Part shown: positions 26,406 to 34,257 of the stretch, in pieces
How positions within the stretch are numbered: the first letter of the stretch is position 1
How the letters are laid out: each line of letters opens with the position of its first letter
Assembly: GCA_052118065.1 (NCBI GenBank)
Contig: JBQKHY010000015.1
Location: forward strand, 1 to 55,290
DNA: 55,290 nucleotides
Direction: 5' to 3'
DNA from: Ruminococcoides sp052118065
GTDB taxonomy: Bacteria > Bacillota > Clostridia > Oscillospirales > Acutalibacteraceae
Program-made: the position numbers and the translations under genes
Notes under the pieces: model-generated
Seen by the model: only the letters and a program-made list of their open reading frames with translations
Databases searched by the model: none
Told to the model about the DNA's origin: nothing

Positions 26406-26434
26406 AGGATAAATGGTGCTAAGGACATTATCAA
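26406..26434 (-). promoter_or_regulatory. Promoter of the mecA-like gene
   Basis: Minus-strand TTGATA, 17-bp spacer, TATCCT. The start point would fall close to the Shine-Dalgarno, giving a very short leader. Confidence 0.5.
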
Positions 26435-26505
26435 CTGATTATTGTTTACAGTAAATAAAACACTAAATTAATTTCAAAAATTTACTAACGAAAGGAAGAT
26501 GAAAT

Positions 26506-28047
26506 ATGCCACAGTGGTTAAGTGACGCAGTATTTTACGAAATTTATCCTCAGTCTTTTAACGATACTAACGGTGACGGTATCGGCGATATTCAGGGTAT
26601 TATTGAAAAACTTGATTATGTAAAGGGTCTTGGTTGTAACGCAATTTGGCTAAACCCTGTTTATGATTCACCATTTATGGATGCAGGTTATGATGTAAGA
26701 GATTACAAGAAGGTTGCTCCTAGATATGGTACAAATGAAGACTTAGTAAGACTTTTTGATGAGGCTCACAAAAAAGGTATTAAGATTTTATTGGACCTTG
26801 TTCCGGGTCATACAAGTGACCAGCACCCATGGTTCTTAGAAAGTAAGAAAGCTAAGGAAAGCGAATATACAAACAGATATATCTTTACAAAGTCAGTATG
26901 GGATGCACCACCTGAATATAGAATGATGTGTGGTCTATGTGAGCGTGACGGTAACTATATGGTTAACTACTTTAGTAGCCAACCTGCTCTAAACTATGGT
27001 TTCTACGAAGTAACTCACCCTGAGTGGCAGTTACCTTATGACCATCCTGATGCATTAGCTACAGCAGAAGCAATTAAGGATGTTATGAGATTTTGGCTAG
27101 ATAAGGGTGCTGACGGCTTTAGAGTTGATATGGCTGACTCTCTTGTAAAGAACGATGATGAAAAAATTGCTACTGCTAAGATTTGGCGTGGTGTCAGAGA
27201 AATGCTAGATAAGGATTATCCTGAGGCTGCTATGGTTTCAGAATGGTGTAACCCTGAAAGAGCAATCAACAATGCCGGTTTCCATATGGACTTTTACCTT
27301 GACCATTACGGAAACGGTTATAGCCGTTTATTTAGATATGAAAAAGACGGTGAAAACAAAGCATTCTTCCATAAGAACGGTAAGGGTGATATTACTGCTG
27401 CTATGGATGAGTATGTTCCTAACTTTGAAAAAACTAAGGCTAACGGTTACATTAGCTTTATGACTAATAACCATGATATGCCAAGAATGACTCACTACGC
27501 AGATAAAGAAACAATCAGACTTGCTTTTGCAACTCTATTTACTTTACCGGGTGTACCATTCCTATACTATGGTGATGAAATCGGTATGAGATACCAAGGC
27601 GACCTTGTTTCTAAGGAAGGCGGTTATTCTCGTACAGGTTCAAGAACACCTATGCAGTGGAATAGTGAAAAGAACCTAGGTTTCTCAACTGCTGATGAAT
27701 GTTATCTACCGGTTGATAAGAATTCAGATGCACCAACTGTTGAAAATCAGAAGAATGACCCTGACTCAATTTATAAGGTTGTAACTGATGTTATTGCACT
27801 TCGTCATAATAACAAGGATTTAGGCAATGATGGTGACTTTGAAGTTGTTTATGCTGAGAAAGAAAAGTATCCTTTCATCTACAAGAGGGGTAAGTTTGTT
27901 GTTGTTGTAAATCCATCTTCAAATGACGAAACTGTACCATTTGATTTTGATGTTGCTTCAACTCTATACCAAATCGGCAAAACAGAAGTAAAGGATAATA
28001 AGGTTACTGCTTACGGTAGTTCTTTCGCTATCTTTGAAGTAAAGTGA
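26506..28047 (+). CDS. Cytoplasmic GH13 alpha-glucosidase/oligo-1,6-glucosidase-like
   Basis: 513 residues, no signal peptide, so it acts inside the cell. The GH13 regions are DLVPGHTS, GFRVDMADS with nucleophile D208, MVSEWCN with acid/base E246, and NNHD with D324. The N-terminus WLSDAVFYEIYPQSFNDTNG resembles that of oligo-1,6-glucosidases, maltodextrin glucosidases and trehalose-6-phosphate hydrolases. It would cut imported maltodextrins or branch points. Given the nearby MalEFG importer, a maltodextrin-trimming role is likely, but the exact bond is undetermined. GAAAGGAAG precedes the ATG. It is a single gene closed by a terminator. Confidence 0.87.
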   Translation: MPQWLSDAVFYEIYPQSFNDTNGDGIGDIQGIIEKLDYVKGLGCNAIWLNPVYDSPFMDAGYDVRDYKKVAPRYGTNEDLVRLFDEAHKKGIKILLDLVPGHTSDQHPWFLESKKAKESEYTNRYIFTKSVWDAPPEYRMMCGLCERDGNYMVNYFSSQPALNYGFYEVTHPEWQLPYDHPDALATAEAIKDVMRFWLDKGADGFRVDMADSLVKNDDEKIATAKIWRGVREMLDKDYPEAAMVSEWCNPERAINNAGFHMDFYLDHYGNGYSRLFRYEKDGENKAFFHKNGKGDITAAMDEYVPNFEKTKANGYISFMTNNHDMPRMTHYADKETIRLAFATLFTLPGVPFLYYGDEIGMRYQGDLVSKEGGYSRTGSRTPMQWNSEKNLGFSTADECYLPVDKNSDAPTVENQKNDPDSIYKVVTDVIALRHNNKDLGNDGDFEVVYAEKEKYPFIYKRGKFVVVVNPSSNDETVPFDFDVASTLYQIGKTEVKDNKVTAYGSSFAIFEVK

Positions 28048-28097
28048 TTTTGTAAATTCTATTGAGTTATCGTAGAAATTAAAATTAATAACCAATT

Positions 28098-28134
28098 AAA
28101 GGCTAGTTGCTTAAATAGTAACTAGCCTTTTTGT
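28098..28134 (+). terminator. Terminator after the GH13 glucosidase
   Basis: AAAGGCTAGTT / AACTAGCCTTT 11-bp stem followed by TTG and T residues. The arm AAAGGCTAGTT recurs at 55168-55178. Confidence 0.82.
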
Positions 28135-28232
28135 TTAGTGTAGTAAAATTGTTTTTTTAAAAATATTTTGTTGGTTAAGGTTAAGCGAATAAATTAGGGT
28201 TTGTAGTGCTATTTGATAGTTTCAGCTAATAT

Positions 28233-28258
28233 GGAATTGTAAATGAATTTACAATTCC
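28233..28258. repeat. Perfect 12-bp palindrome next to the MITE-like element
   Basis: GGAATTGTAAAT and ATTTACAATTCC separated by GA. It stands two bases left of the MITE-like element and may belong to it. Confidence 0.7.
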
Positions 28259-28260
28259 AA

Positions 28261-28454
28261 TCACTCCTTCCGTCTTTGCATACGCAAAGCCACCTCCCTC
28301 AGCGAGGGAGGCAACAAAGTATGTACAATTTCTTTAATTATGTACAAATTTATAAGTTTGTACATATTATGCTTGGCTCCCTCAGACGAGGGAGCTGTCG
28401 ATTGTAAATTGACGGTACGGCAATTTACCTTTTATAAATCGACTGAAGGAGGGA
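28261..28454. mobile_element. MITE-like palindromic element
   Basis: A 194-bp non-coding element whose ends TCACTCCTTCCGTC and GACTGAAGGAGGGA are imperfect inverted repeats (12 of 14). Inside are hairpins CCTCCCTC/GAGGGAGG (28293-28311), ATGTACAAA/TTTGTACAT (28340-28365) and GCTCCCTC/GAGGGAGC (28376-28395). A pairing of GTCGATT with AATCGAC lies near the right end. No transposase is encoded. Similar CTCCTTC-ended hairpin elements are frequent in Ruminococcaceae genomes. No clear target-site duplication is visible. Confidence 0.7.
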
Positions 28455-28556
28455 TAAAACTATAAATTAAATGAATTAATCGGTTGATATATAATTAACC
28501 TACATTACATAAACAACTCTACAAATCCTAATTTATCTATAAAAATATAAAAAGAA

Positions 28557-28593
28557 CAAAAGAAAAAGGTCTGTACTGTTGGGTACAGACCTT
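28557..28593 (-). terminator. Terminator of the cupin gene
   Basis: On the minus strand AAGGTCTGTAC / GTACAGACCTT with a 6-nt loop is followed by TTTCTTTT. Confidence 0.85.
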
Positions 28594-28622
28594 AATAATT
28601 AGAAAAAATAACCGAAAATAAA

Positions 28623-28955
28623 TTAGAAGATACAAGTTAAAAGCCACTTAAATCTTTCTTCACCATAAACTGCGTGAGGAACTTTAGCCGGCATAATAAG
28701 TGTTTCACCTTCGGAGACAATGTGTTCTACACCACCAACTGTGAACTTGCCTTTGCCCTCAAGAACAGTAACCATAGCGTCACCCTCTGACTGATGAGTA
28801 GAGATTTCTTCATCTTTTTCAAAAGCAAAAAGTGTTAGACTTACTGCATCATTCTGCACAAGAGTTTTGCTTACAATTTGACCATCCTGAAAATTTACCT
28901 GATCTTTTAGTTTTAATACCTGTGATTTTTCTATATTTTTAATTAGTTTTTCCAT
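28623..28955 (-). CDS. Cupin-domain protein
   Basis: 110 residues forming one small beta-barrel. It carries cupin motif 1 (THQSEGDAMVTVLEG) and motif 2 (PAKVPHAVYGEERFKW). Two histidines and a glutamate could bind a metal, but the first motif has one histidine fewer than the classic HxH. Such stand-alone cupins are often sensors or isomerases; the substrate is unknown. ATG 28955 is chosen because AGGAG lies 9 bases before it; an in-frame GTG three codons earlier is too close to the site. It is divergent from the sdpR-like gene. Confidence 0.8.
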   Translation of the reverse strand: MEKLIKNIEKSQVLKLKDQVNFQDGQIVSKTLVQNDAVSLTLFAFEKDEEISTHQSEGDAMVTVLEGKGKFTVGGVEHIVSEGETLIMPAKVPHAVYGEERFKWLLTCIF

Positions 28956-29026
28956 AAGAAACACTCCTTTTACAATAATGTTATACCATGATTTTTTGAA
29001 AATATAAAGTTATTTTATAAAAAGTA

Positions 29027-29055
29027 TTGACAATATTACTTTTACTTAATATACT
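29027..29055 (+). promoter_or_regulatory. Consensus promoter of the sdpR-sdpI-like operon
   Basis: TTGACA, 17-bp spacer, TATACT, immediately followed by a large inverted repeat. Confidence 0.88.
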
Positions 29056-29095
29056 GTAGTTAGTTAATTAGATAATTGTCTAAATAACTAACTAC
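29056..29095. promoter_or_regulatory. Inverted-repeat operator for the SdpR-like repressor
   Basis: Two 17-bp arms (29056-29072 and 29079-29095) match at 16 of 17 positions around a 6-nt centre. The repeat begins one base after the -10 box and covers the transcription start, where a dimeric ArsR-family repressor would block initiation. Confidence 0.82.
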
Positions 29096-29133
29096 TATTT
29101 ATTATTGATAAATTAGAAAGGTTGGTGTTAAGT

Positions 29134-29400
29134 GTGGGAGATGTGTGGAAAGCATTGGCTGACCCTACAAGAAGAAAAATTTTATCACTTTTAAAGGATA
29201 AAGATATGAATGCCGGTGAAATTGCAAATGAGTTTAATATGACAAAACCATCAATTAGCAATCACCTAAATATTCTTAAACAAGCTGACCTGGTAGATGC
29301 TGAAAAGGTAGGTCAAAATGTAAATTATTCTCTCAAGACCAGTGTGCTTGAGGATGTTTTGAAACTTATTTCTGACTTAAGTAGCAGAGGAAAGGATTAG
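29134..29400 (+). CDS. sdpR: ArsR-family autorepressor, SdpR-like
   Basis: 88 residues of winged-helix DNA-binding protein. The stretch KALADPTRRKILSLLKD, the recognition helix region MTKPSISNHLNILKQA and overall length match B. subtilis SdpR. SdpR represses its own operon and is sequestered by SdpI bound to its signal, the killing factor SDP. No metal-binding cysteines of classic ArsR are present. The start is uncertain: GTG 29134 gives the same N-terminus length as SdpR, while TTG 29122 is also in frame. The next gene encodes SdpI two bases after its stop. Confidence 0.85.
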   Translation: MGDVWKALADPTRRKILSLLKDKDMNAGEIANEFNMTKPSISNHLNILKQADLVDAEKVGQNVNYSLKTSVLEDVLKLISDLSSRGKD

Positions 29401-29402
29401 TT

Positions 29403-30074
29403 ATGAAAAAGTATCTATGCTTAATTATTTCATTGTTAAATGCAGTAGCCACAGCAATTTATATTGCACTTATTGATAAGGATATTGTGCCTATCCATTA
29501 TGATTTTAACGGTAATGTTGATAATGAAGGCTCAAAATGGTCTTTTATGTTTTTACCTGCTATTTTAGTTGTAATGGCAGTAGTGTTTATTATAATTGAA
29601 AAGGTTATGACAAAGAATATTAATTATCAGAAAAACAGTAAATACCTAACTATTTGCATTACAGGATTTTATGTTTTGATGTTAGCAATGTTTTGGGTGC
29701 TATTAATCTTATCAACAAATGGTGACGGTAAAATTTTATCAAAGGCTGTTCCATTTGTTTGTAGTGTTATTCTTGGTTTAATAGGTGTATTGTTTAGTAA
29801 CTTTATGCCAAAGATAAAGCCTAACGGTACATTTGGTATTAGAGTTTCTGCAACCTTAAATAACGAAACTGTATGGAAAAAGACCCATAGATTTGCCGGT
29901 AAAACAGGTATGGTAGGTAGCTTCTTAGTGTTAATAACCGGTTTTGTTTCTCTATTTTGTGGTGACTTTAGTGCAGTAGTTTCCATTGTTGGCATAGTTA
30001 TTTTTGTTGTAACTATTGCAGTTTTGCCAACAATTTATGCTTACAGAGTAAAAGCAAATATGAATAAAGGGTAA
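29403..30074 (+). CDS. sdpI: SdpI-family membrane immunity/signal protein
   Basis: 223 residues, about six membrane helices. The first part is a DUF1648-type unit with the PIHYDFNGNVDNEGSKW motif, and the second is the SdpI core (KPNGTFGIRVSATLNNETVW, KTHRFAGK). In B. subtilis SdpI gives immunity to the SDP cannibalism toxin and captures SdpR at the membrane. No sdpABC toxin genes are present here, so it may sense a toxin from other cells or another envelope stress. It is translationally tied to the repressor gene, starting 2 bp after its stop. Confidence 0.9.
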   Translation: MKKYLCLIISLLNAVATAIYIALIDKDIVPIHYDFNGNVDNEGSKWSFMFLPAILVVMAVVFIIIEKVMTKNINYQKNSKYLTICITGFYVLMLAMFWVLLILSTNGDGKILSKAVPFVCSVILGLIGVLFSNFMPKIKPNGTFGIRVSATLNNETVWKKTHRFAGKTGMVGSFLVLITGFVSLFCGDFSAVVSIVGIVIFVVTIAVLPTIYAYRVKANMNKG

Positions 30075-30099
30075 ATATTATTTATATATTTACAAATTA

Positions 30100-30128
30100 T
30101 TGCAAAAGATAATTCTTCATGTTAAAAT
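30100..30128 (+). promoter_or_regulatory. Promoter of the lipoprotein gene
   Basis: TTGCAA, 17-bp spacer, TAAAAT with TGT extended -10, 23 bp before the ATG. Confidence 0.68.
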
Positions 30129-30151
30129 GTTATAGAAATGAGGTGCAATAG

Positions 30152-30946
30152 ATGAAGAAATCACTTTCTTTTTTAGTAATATTAACATTATCGGTTTCAA
30201 TGCTTTTGGTTGGTTGTGGCAGTGATAGTCAAGATACAAATACCGTTAGCCAAAGTTCAGAAACTCAGCCTACAACTGCTGAGCTAACTTATCCTGTTGG
30301 TGGTAAGGTTGATAAATCTCAACTTAATGAATCTAATATGTATGAGATTTATGCTGATGATGATGTGTCACATGCATATCCATTAGAGTCCTTTGAATGT
30401 GATAAAGATGGCACAATCAAAAGTGGTGACATAAATGTTTATGACAGTAACCATAATATAATTAAGCAAACTCACTATGAGGGTGAAACACTTGATTATA
30501 CAGAAGTTAGAGAGTATGATGAGAAAAATCAGAATACAAAAATCACTAGTTATGCCGGTAAAGTAGATAGAAATAACCTAACTTCTACTATGGTTATGGA
30601 ATATGATGAAAACGGTAATAACATTAAGAGTACAACATATGATGACCAGAATAAACTTTTCTCAACTGAAAAAATTTCTTATGTAAAATATGGTGATACA
30701 TATTATAATAAGGAAGATACAATCTATGATGCAAATAATGTTGTGACAACAAAGACAGTATATTCTTATCGTAGTGATGGTACACAGGTTAAGGATATTC
30801 GTACAGAATATAAAAACGGTAAGGTAAATTATTATATGGAAACCGGTTATGACAGTGAAGGTAATGCTATTTCATATACTTACTATGACAAAAATAAAAA
30901 TGTAATTGATGAACCACAAGAAGAAATAGATGCTTACGGTGAGTAA
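30152..30946 (+). CDS. Lipoprotein with YD-like repeats, unknown function
   Basis: 264 residues. The lipoprotein signal peptide has a lipobox ending in C22 (LVGC). A Ser/Thr/Gln-rich linker follows to ~residue 45. The rest is a series of short beta-hairpin units built on Y-D-x-x-(G/N)-N followed by T-x-Y, as in VMEYDENGNNIKSTTYDD and TGYDSEGNAISYTYYD. This resembles RHS/YD repeats or MORN-like hairpins, but the unit number is small and no toxin domain follows. It would sit on the outer face of the membrane. GAGGTG precedes the ATG. Single gene with promoter and terminator. Function not known. Confidence 0.78.
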   Translation: MKKSLSFLVILTLSVSMLLVGCGSDSQDTNTVSQSSETQPTTAELTYPVGGKVDKSQLNESNMYEIYADDDVSHAYPLESFECDKDGTIKSGDINVYDSNHNIIKQTHYEGETLDYTEVREYDEKNQNTKITSYAGKVDRNNLTSTMVMEYDENGNNIKSTTYDDQNKLFSTEKISYVKYGDTYYNKEDTIYDANNVVTTKTVYSYRSDGTQVKDIRTEYKNGKVNYYMETGYDSEGNAISYTYYDKNKNVIDEPQEEIDAYGE

Positions 30947-30960
30947 TTTATAAACAAAAT

Positions 30961-30993
30961 GGGCTATTGCTTTTGCAATAGCCCTTAATTTTT
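30961..30993 (+). terminator. Terminator between lipoprotein and birA
   Basis: GGGCTATTGC / GCAATAGCCC with a TTTT loop, followed by TTAATTTTT. The minus-strand side (ATTTTG) could also serve birA. Confidence 0.85.
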
Positions 30994-31001
30994 GTGTTAA
31001 A

Positions 31002-31988
31002 TCAGTAAATACCTTGTACTGTAACTTCACCACTAAAGACAGTTTCTGTAGAGCCATCTTCAAGAGTAACAACAAGTTCGCCGTTATTATCAATATCAGT
31101 AGCTTTACCGGATACTTTTTCGCCTTTTCTTGTAAAAATAATATCTCGACCAAGTGTTGCACAGTAGTCTTTGTATTCCTTTAAATTTTCTTCATTAAAA
31201 GAGTAGTTACCCTTTAGAAGTATATTTTCAATGTGCTTTAGAATAAGAGCAAGAAGTTTATTCTTGTCAATTTCTTTGTCACTTTCTAATGCGCAAGAGG
31301 TTGCTTTTTTGCTGATTTCTTCAGGGAAATCTTTGTTAAGAATATTTATGCCGATTCCAACAACAATAAAATCAACCTTGTCAAATTCACAGTTCATTTC
31401 TGTAAGAATACCAACAAGCTTTTTGTTGCCGATAATAACATCATTAGGCCACTTAATCTTTGCACCAAAGTCAAAGTACTCATTAAGTGCCTTTGCAACT
31501 GCCAGTCCACAAAGAGGAGTAATTGCAGAAACTTCCATTGGTGCAATTTCCGGCCTTAAAAGTACAGAAAAGCTGATTGTGTCATCTTTTTTACTTTGCC
31601 ATACTCTGCCCAGTCTGCCTTTGCCACCTGTCTGTTCTCTGGAAGCAATAACTGTACCGGTAGGGTACTTTTCTGCATTAGCCTTTAGGAAAGTGTTGGT
31701 TGAGTCAATAGTGTCAAATACAACTAATTCTTTACCAATGAGAGCATCATCGTCAATATAAGTCTTAGTTTCACCGGCATTTAAAATACCCGGTGATGAC
31801 ACAAGTTTATACCCTCTGTTTGTAACTGAGTCAATCTCGTAACCCATTTTTCGTAAATCGTTAATGTTTTTCCATATTGCAGTACGGCTAACATTAAACA
31901 TTTCTGAAAATTCTTCACCACTAATATATCTGTCACTATTCTCTTTAAGCATTTTTAGGATAGTGTCTTTCTTTTTATTCGTTTTCAT
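31002..31988 (-). CDS. birA: Biotin operon repressor / biotin-protein ligase BirA
   Basis: 328 residues. A winged-helix DNA-binding domain (~1-62, YISGEEFSEMFNVSRTAIWK) is followed by a biotin-protein ligase domain. The ligase has the biotin/ATP loop GGKGRLGRVW and the KWPNDV motif, and a small SH3-like C-terminal domain follows. It charges biotin as biotinyl-AMP and joins it to carboxylase lysines; with the DNA-binding domain it can also repress biotin genes. It lies 10 bases after coaX, so coaX-birA is probably one operon, an arrangement known in other bacteria. The ribosome-binding site (AAGAGTGA) is modest. Confidence 0.93.
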   Translation of the reverse strand: MKTNKKKDTILKMLKENSDRYISGEEFSEMFNVSRTAIWKNINDLRKMGYEIDSVTNRGYKLVSSPGILNAGETKTYIDDDALIGKELVVFDTIDSTNTFLKANAEKYPTGTVIASREQTGGKGRLGRVWQSKKDDTISFSVLLRPEIAPMEVSAITPLCGLAVAKALNEYFDFGAKIKWPNDVIIGNKKLVGILTEMNCEFDKVDFIVVGIGINILNKDFPEEISKKATSCALESDKEIDKNKLLALILKHIENILLKGNYSFNEENLKEYKDYCATLGRDIIFTRKGEKVSGKATDIDNNGELVVTLEDGSTETVFSGEVTVQGIY

Positions 31989-31998
31989 AATATCACTC

Positions 31999-32766
31999 TT
32001 ATTTGTTGTTTTTCTTATAAATAAAGTTTAGTCCGTCAAGCAGTAAGTTCCCGTCATATATTACATCTCTCCTGCAAACAGAAACAATACTTTCAGCATT
32101 GCCACCTGTTGCAATAATAGTAACCTTTTCACCAAGTTCTTCTTCAATTCTATCTGCTAAACCGTCAATCATAGATGCTGAACCGTAAACTGCACCACTC
32201 TTCATACAGTCAATAGTGTTTTTGCCAATAACCTTTTCAGGCTTTTCAAGGCTGATTCTTGGTAACTGACTGGTTGATGATGATAAAGCATCCTGACTGA
32301 TTCTAATACCCGGAATAATAAGTCCACCAAGGTAGTTTTTATTTTTATCAATAACAGAAACAGTAGTAGCAGTACCCATATCAAGAACCATTGCAGGTGT
32401 AGGGTATTTGTTGATTACTGCAACTGCATCAGCTACCTGGTCACAACCTAGTTGTGCCGGGTTGTCCAGCTTAATATTAAGACCGGTCTTTGTACCCGGA
32501 CCTAAGATAACAGGTACTTTTCCTGTTAATGTTTTGATAGCTCTTTTCATTGTTAAGATTAGTGGTGGCACAACAGAACTGATGATAACACCCTCAATAT
32601 CAGCAACATCAATGTGTTTCATATTAAGCATACCAACAAACTGTAATGCATATTCATCAGCAGTCTTTAGCTTATCTGTTGCAAGTCTGCCGGTAAAGGC
32701 AACTTGGTCGTTATCTATTATGCCAATTACAATATTTGTATTGCCTATATCTATTGCAAGTAACAT
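31999..32766 (-). CDS. coaX: Type III pantothenate kinase
   Basis: 255 residues, the normal CoaX length. The ASKHA-fold phosphate motif is at the very start (LLAIDIGNTNIVIG), GPGTKTG and DMGTATT follow, and the C-terminal ATGGNAE segment closes the site. It phosphorylates pantothenate, the first step of coenzyme A synthesis. ATG 32766 follows GGAGGG at 4-5 bases; an in-frame start six codons earlier overlaps that site and is rejected. It is divergent from coaBC, so two steps of the CoA pathway flank one intergenic control region. Confidence 0.94.
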   Translation of the reverse strand: MLLAIDIGNTNIVIGIIDNDQVAFTGRLATDKLKTADEYALQFVGMLNMKHIDVADIEGVIISSVVPPLILTMKRAIKTLTGKVPVILGPGTKTGLNIKLDNPAQLGCDQVADAVAVINKYPTPAMVLDMGTATTVSVIDKNKNYLGGLIIPGIRISQDALSSSTSQLPRISLEKPEKVIGKNTIDCMKSGAVYGSASMIDGLADRIEEELGEKVTIIATGGNAESIVSVCRRDVIYDGNLLLDGLNFIYKKNNK

Positions 32767-32798
32767 ATTACCCTCCAATGTCAAAAATATCTACTCTA

Positions 32799-32827
32799 AT
32801 TATGCCTTAAAAAACACATAAAATCAA
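32799..32827 (-). promoter_or_regulatory. Promoter of coaX-birA
   Basis: Minus-strand TTGATT, 17-bp spacer, CATAAT, about 30 bp before coaX. Confidence 0.6.
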
Positions 32828-32844
32828 GTATAATGGTAATATTG

Positions 32845-32872
32845 TTGATTTTTTTGCGCTATTTGATATAAT
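32845..32872 (+). promoter_or_regulatory. Promoter of coaBC
   Basis: TTGATT, 16-bp spacer, TATAAT with TGA extended -10. It lies back to back with the coaX promoter. Confidence 0.7.
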
Positions 32873-32911
32873 CAAAATATAGAAACCTAAAGGGTTAAAG
32901 GAATGTTTATT

Positions 32912-34105
32912 ATGAATGGAAAAAATATATTAATCGGTGTAACAGGTGGTATTGCAGCATATAAAACACCTAACCTTGTATCAATGCTTGTAAAACAAGG
33001 TTATAATGTTGATGTTATTTTAACAGAAAATGCAATGAACTTTATTACACCAAATACATTTGAGGCATTAACAAAAAACAGATGTATCACAGATACATTT
33101 GATAGATTCCATAGCTTTGAGATTGAACACATCAGTCTTGCCGAAAAGGCAGATGTAGTGATGATTGCACCATGTACTGCAAATGTTATCGGCAAAATTG
33201 CAAATGGCATTGCCGATGATATGCTGACTACAACAGTAATGGCTTGTAAAAAGGCAAAGAAGTTTATTGTACCTGCAATGAATACCAATATGTACGAAAA
33301 TCCTATTGTACAGGATAATATGAAAAAGTTGCAGAACTATGGTTATGAAATTATTGAGGCATCAAGTGGCAGACTTGCTTGTGGTACAGTAGGCAAAGGT
33401 AAAATGCCTGAACCTAAGGATTTGTACAAATACATTGAAAGAGAATGTAAGTATGAGAAAGATTTAGTAGGTAAGAAAGTAGTTGTAACTGCCGGTGCAA
33501 CTCAGGAGAAAATTGACCCTGTAAGATATATTACAAATCATTCTACCGGCAAAATGGGATATGCTATTGCTAAGGTAGCTATGGAGCGTGGTGCTGATGT
33601 TACTTTAATCAGTGGTATAACTTCTCTGGAAAAAGTACCATTTGTAAACACTATTGATGTTGTGTCGGCTGAAGATATGTTTAATGCAGTTGTTGAAAAT
33701 TATGATAATGCAGATATTGTTATAAAGTCAGCAGCAGTAGCAGACTTTACACCGGAAAATGTATTTGATGAAAAAGTTAAAAAATCCAGTGGAAATATGG
33801 ATACAATAAAATTAAAGCCAACTAAGGATATTATTAAATATCTTGGTGAACATAAAGAAAATCAGTTCTTGTGTGGTTTCTCTATGGAAACAGAAAATAT
33901 GGTGGAAAATTCTAGGGATAAACTCACTAGAAAGAATCTTGATATGATTGTTGCAAATAATGTAAAAGTAAAGGGTGCAGGTTTTGGCACAGATACAAAT
34001 GTTGTTACAATCATTACTAAAGACAATGAAGAAACTTTGCCTATTATGACAAAAGAAGAGGTAGCAGAAAAGTTGCTTGATAGAATTGTTGAAAAAATAC
34101 AGTAA
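32912..34105 (+). CDS. coaBC: Bifunctional phosphopantothenoylcysteine decarboxylase / phosphopantothenate-cysteine ligase
   Basis: 397 residues, full length for CoaBC (Dfp). The flavin-dependent decarboxylase half (~1-185) starts ILIGVTGGIAAYK and has the PAMNTNMYENP segment. The ligase half (~190-397) has VVVTAGATQEKIDPVRYITNHSTGKMG. The two domains join cysteine to 4'-phosphopantothenate and decarboxylate the product to 4'-phosphopantetheine. ATG 32912 is preferred because AAAGGA lies 9-10 bases before it; the ATG nine bases upstream sits on that site. It is transcribed divergently from coaX. Confidence 0.95.
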   Translation: MNGKNILIGVTGGIAAYKTPNLVSMLVKQGYNVDVILTENAMNFITPNTFEALTKNRCITDTFDRFHSFEIEHISLAEKADVVMIAPCTANVIGKIANGIADDMLTTTVMACKKAKKFIVPAMNTNMYENPIVQDNMKKLQNYGYEIIEASSGRLACGTVGKGKMPEPKDLYKYIERECKYEKDLVGKKVVVTAGATQEKIDPVRYITNHSTGKMGYAIAKVAMERGADVTLISGITSLEKVPFVNTIDVVSAEDMFNAVVENYDNADIVIKSAAVADFTPENVFDEKVKKSSGNMDTIKLKPTKDIIKYLGEHKENQFLCGFSMETENMVENSRDKLTRKNLDMIVANNVKVKGAGFGTDTNVVTIITKDNEETLPIMTKEEVAEKLLDRIVEKIQ

Positions 34106-34257
34106 AAATGTGGAAAAAACAAGAAAAATAAGAGAATAATTCTTTTAAAGAATATTTGCAAAATACTATTGTGTTATCATTATTAAGCAATATCATGAAT
34201 AACTATGGTTTATTCAGAAAACAGTATTTATTTTAAGGTAATAACTGGAGGCTAAAC

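Noticed and set aside
28233..28454. CRISPR array
   Set aside because: The repeats are palindromes of differing sequence without regular spacers or cas genes.
28261..28454. Structured non-coding RNA gene
   Set aside because: The terminal inverted repeats and multiple palindromes fit a repeat element better, and no promoter-terminator pair frames it.
30152..30946. RHS-type polymorphic toxin
   Set aside because: Too short, lipoprotein signal, few repeats, and no C-terminal toxin domain or immunity gene.
34106..34257. Thiamine (TPP) riboswitch before the transketolase genes
   Set aside because: No CTGAGA or related core is present; only AT-rich sequence and a GGAGG site.
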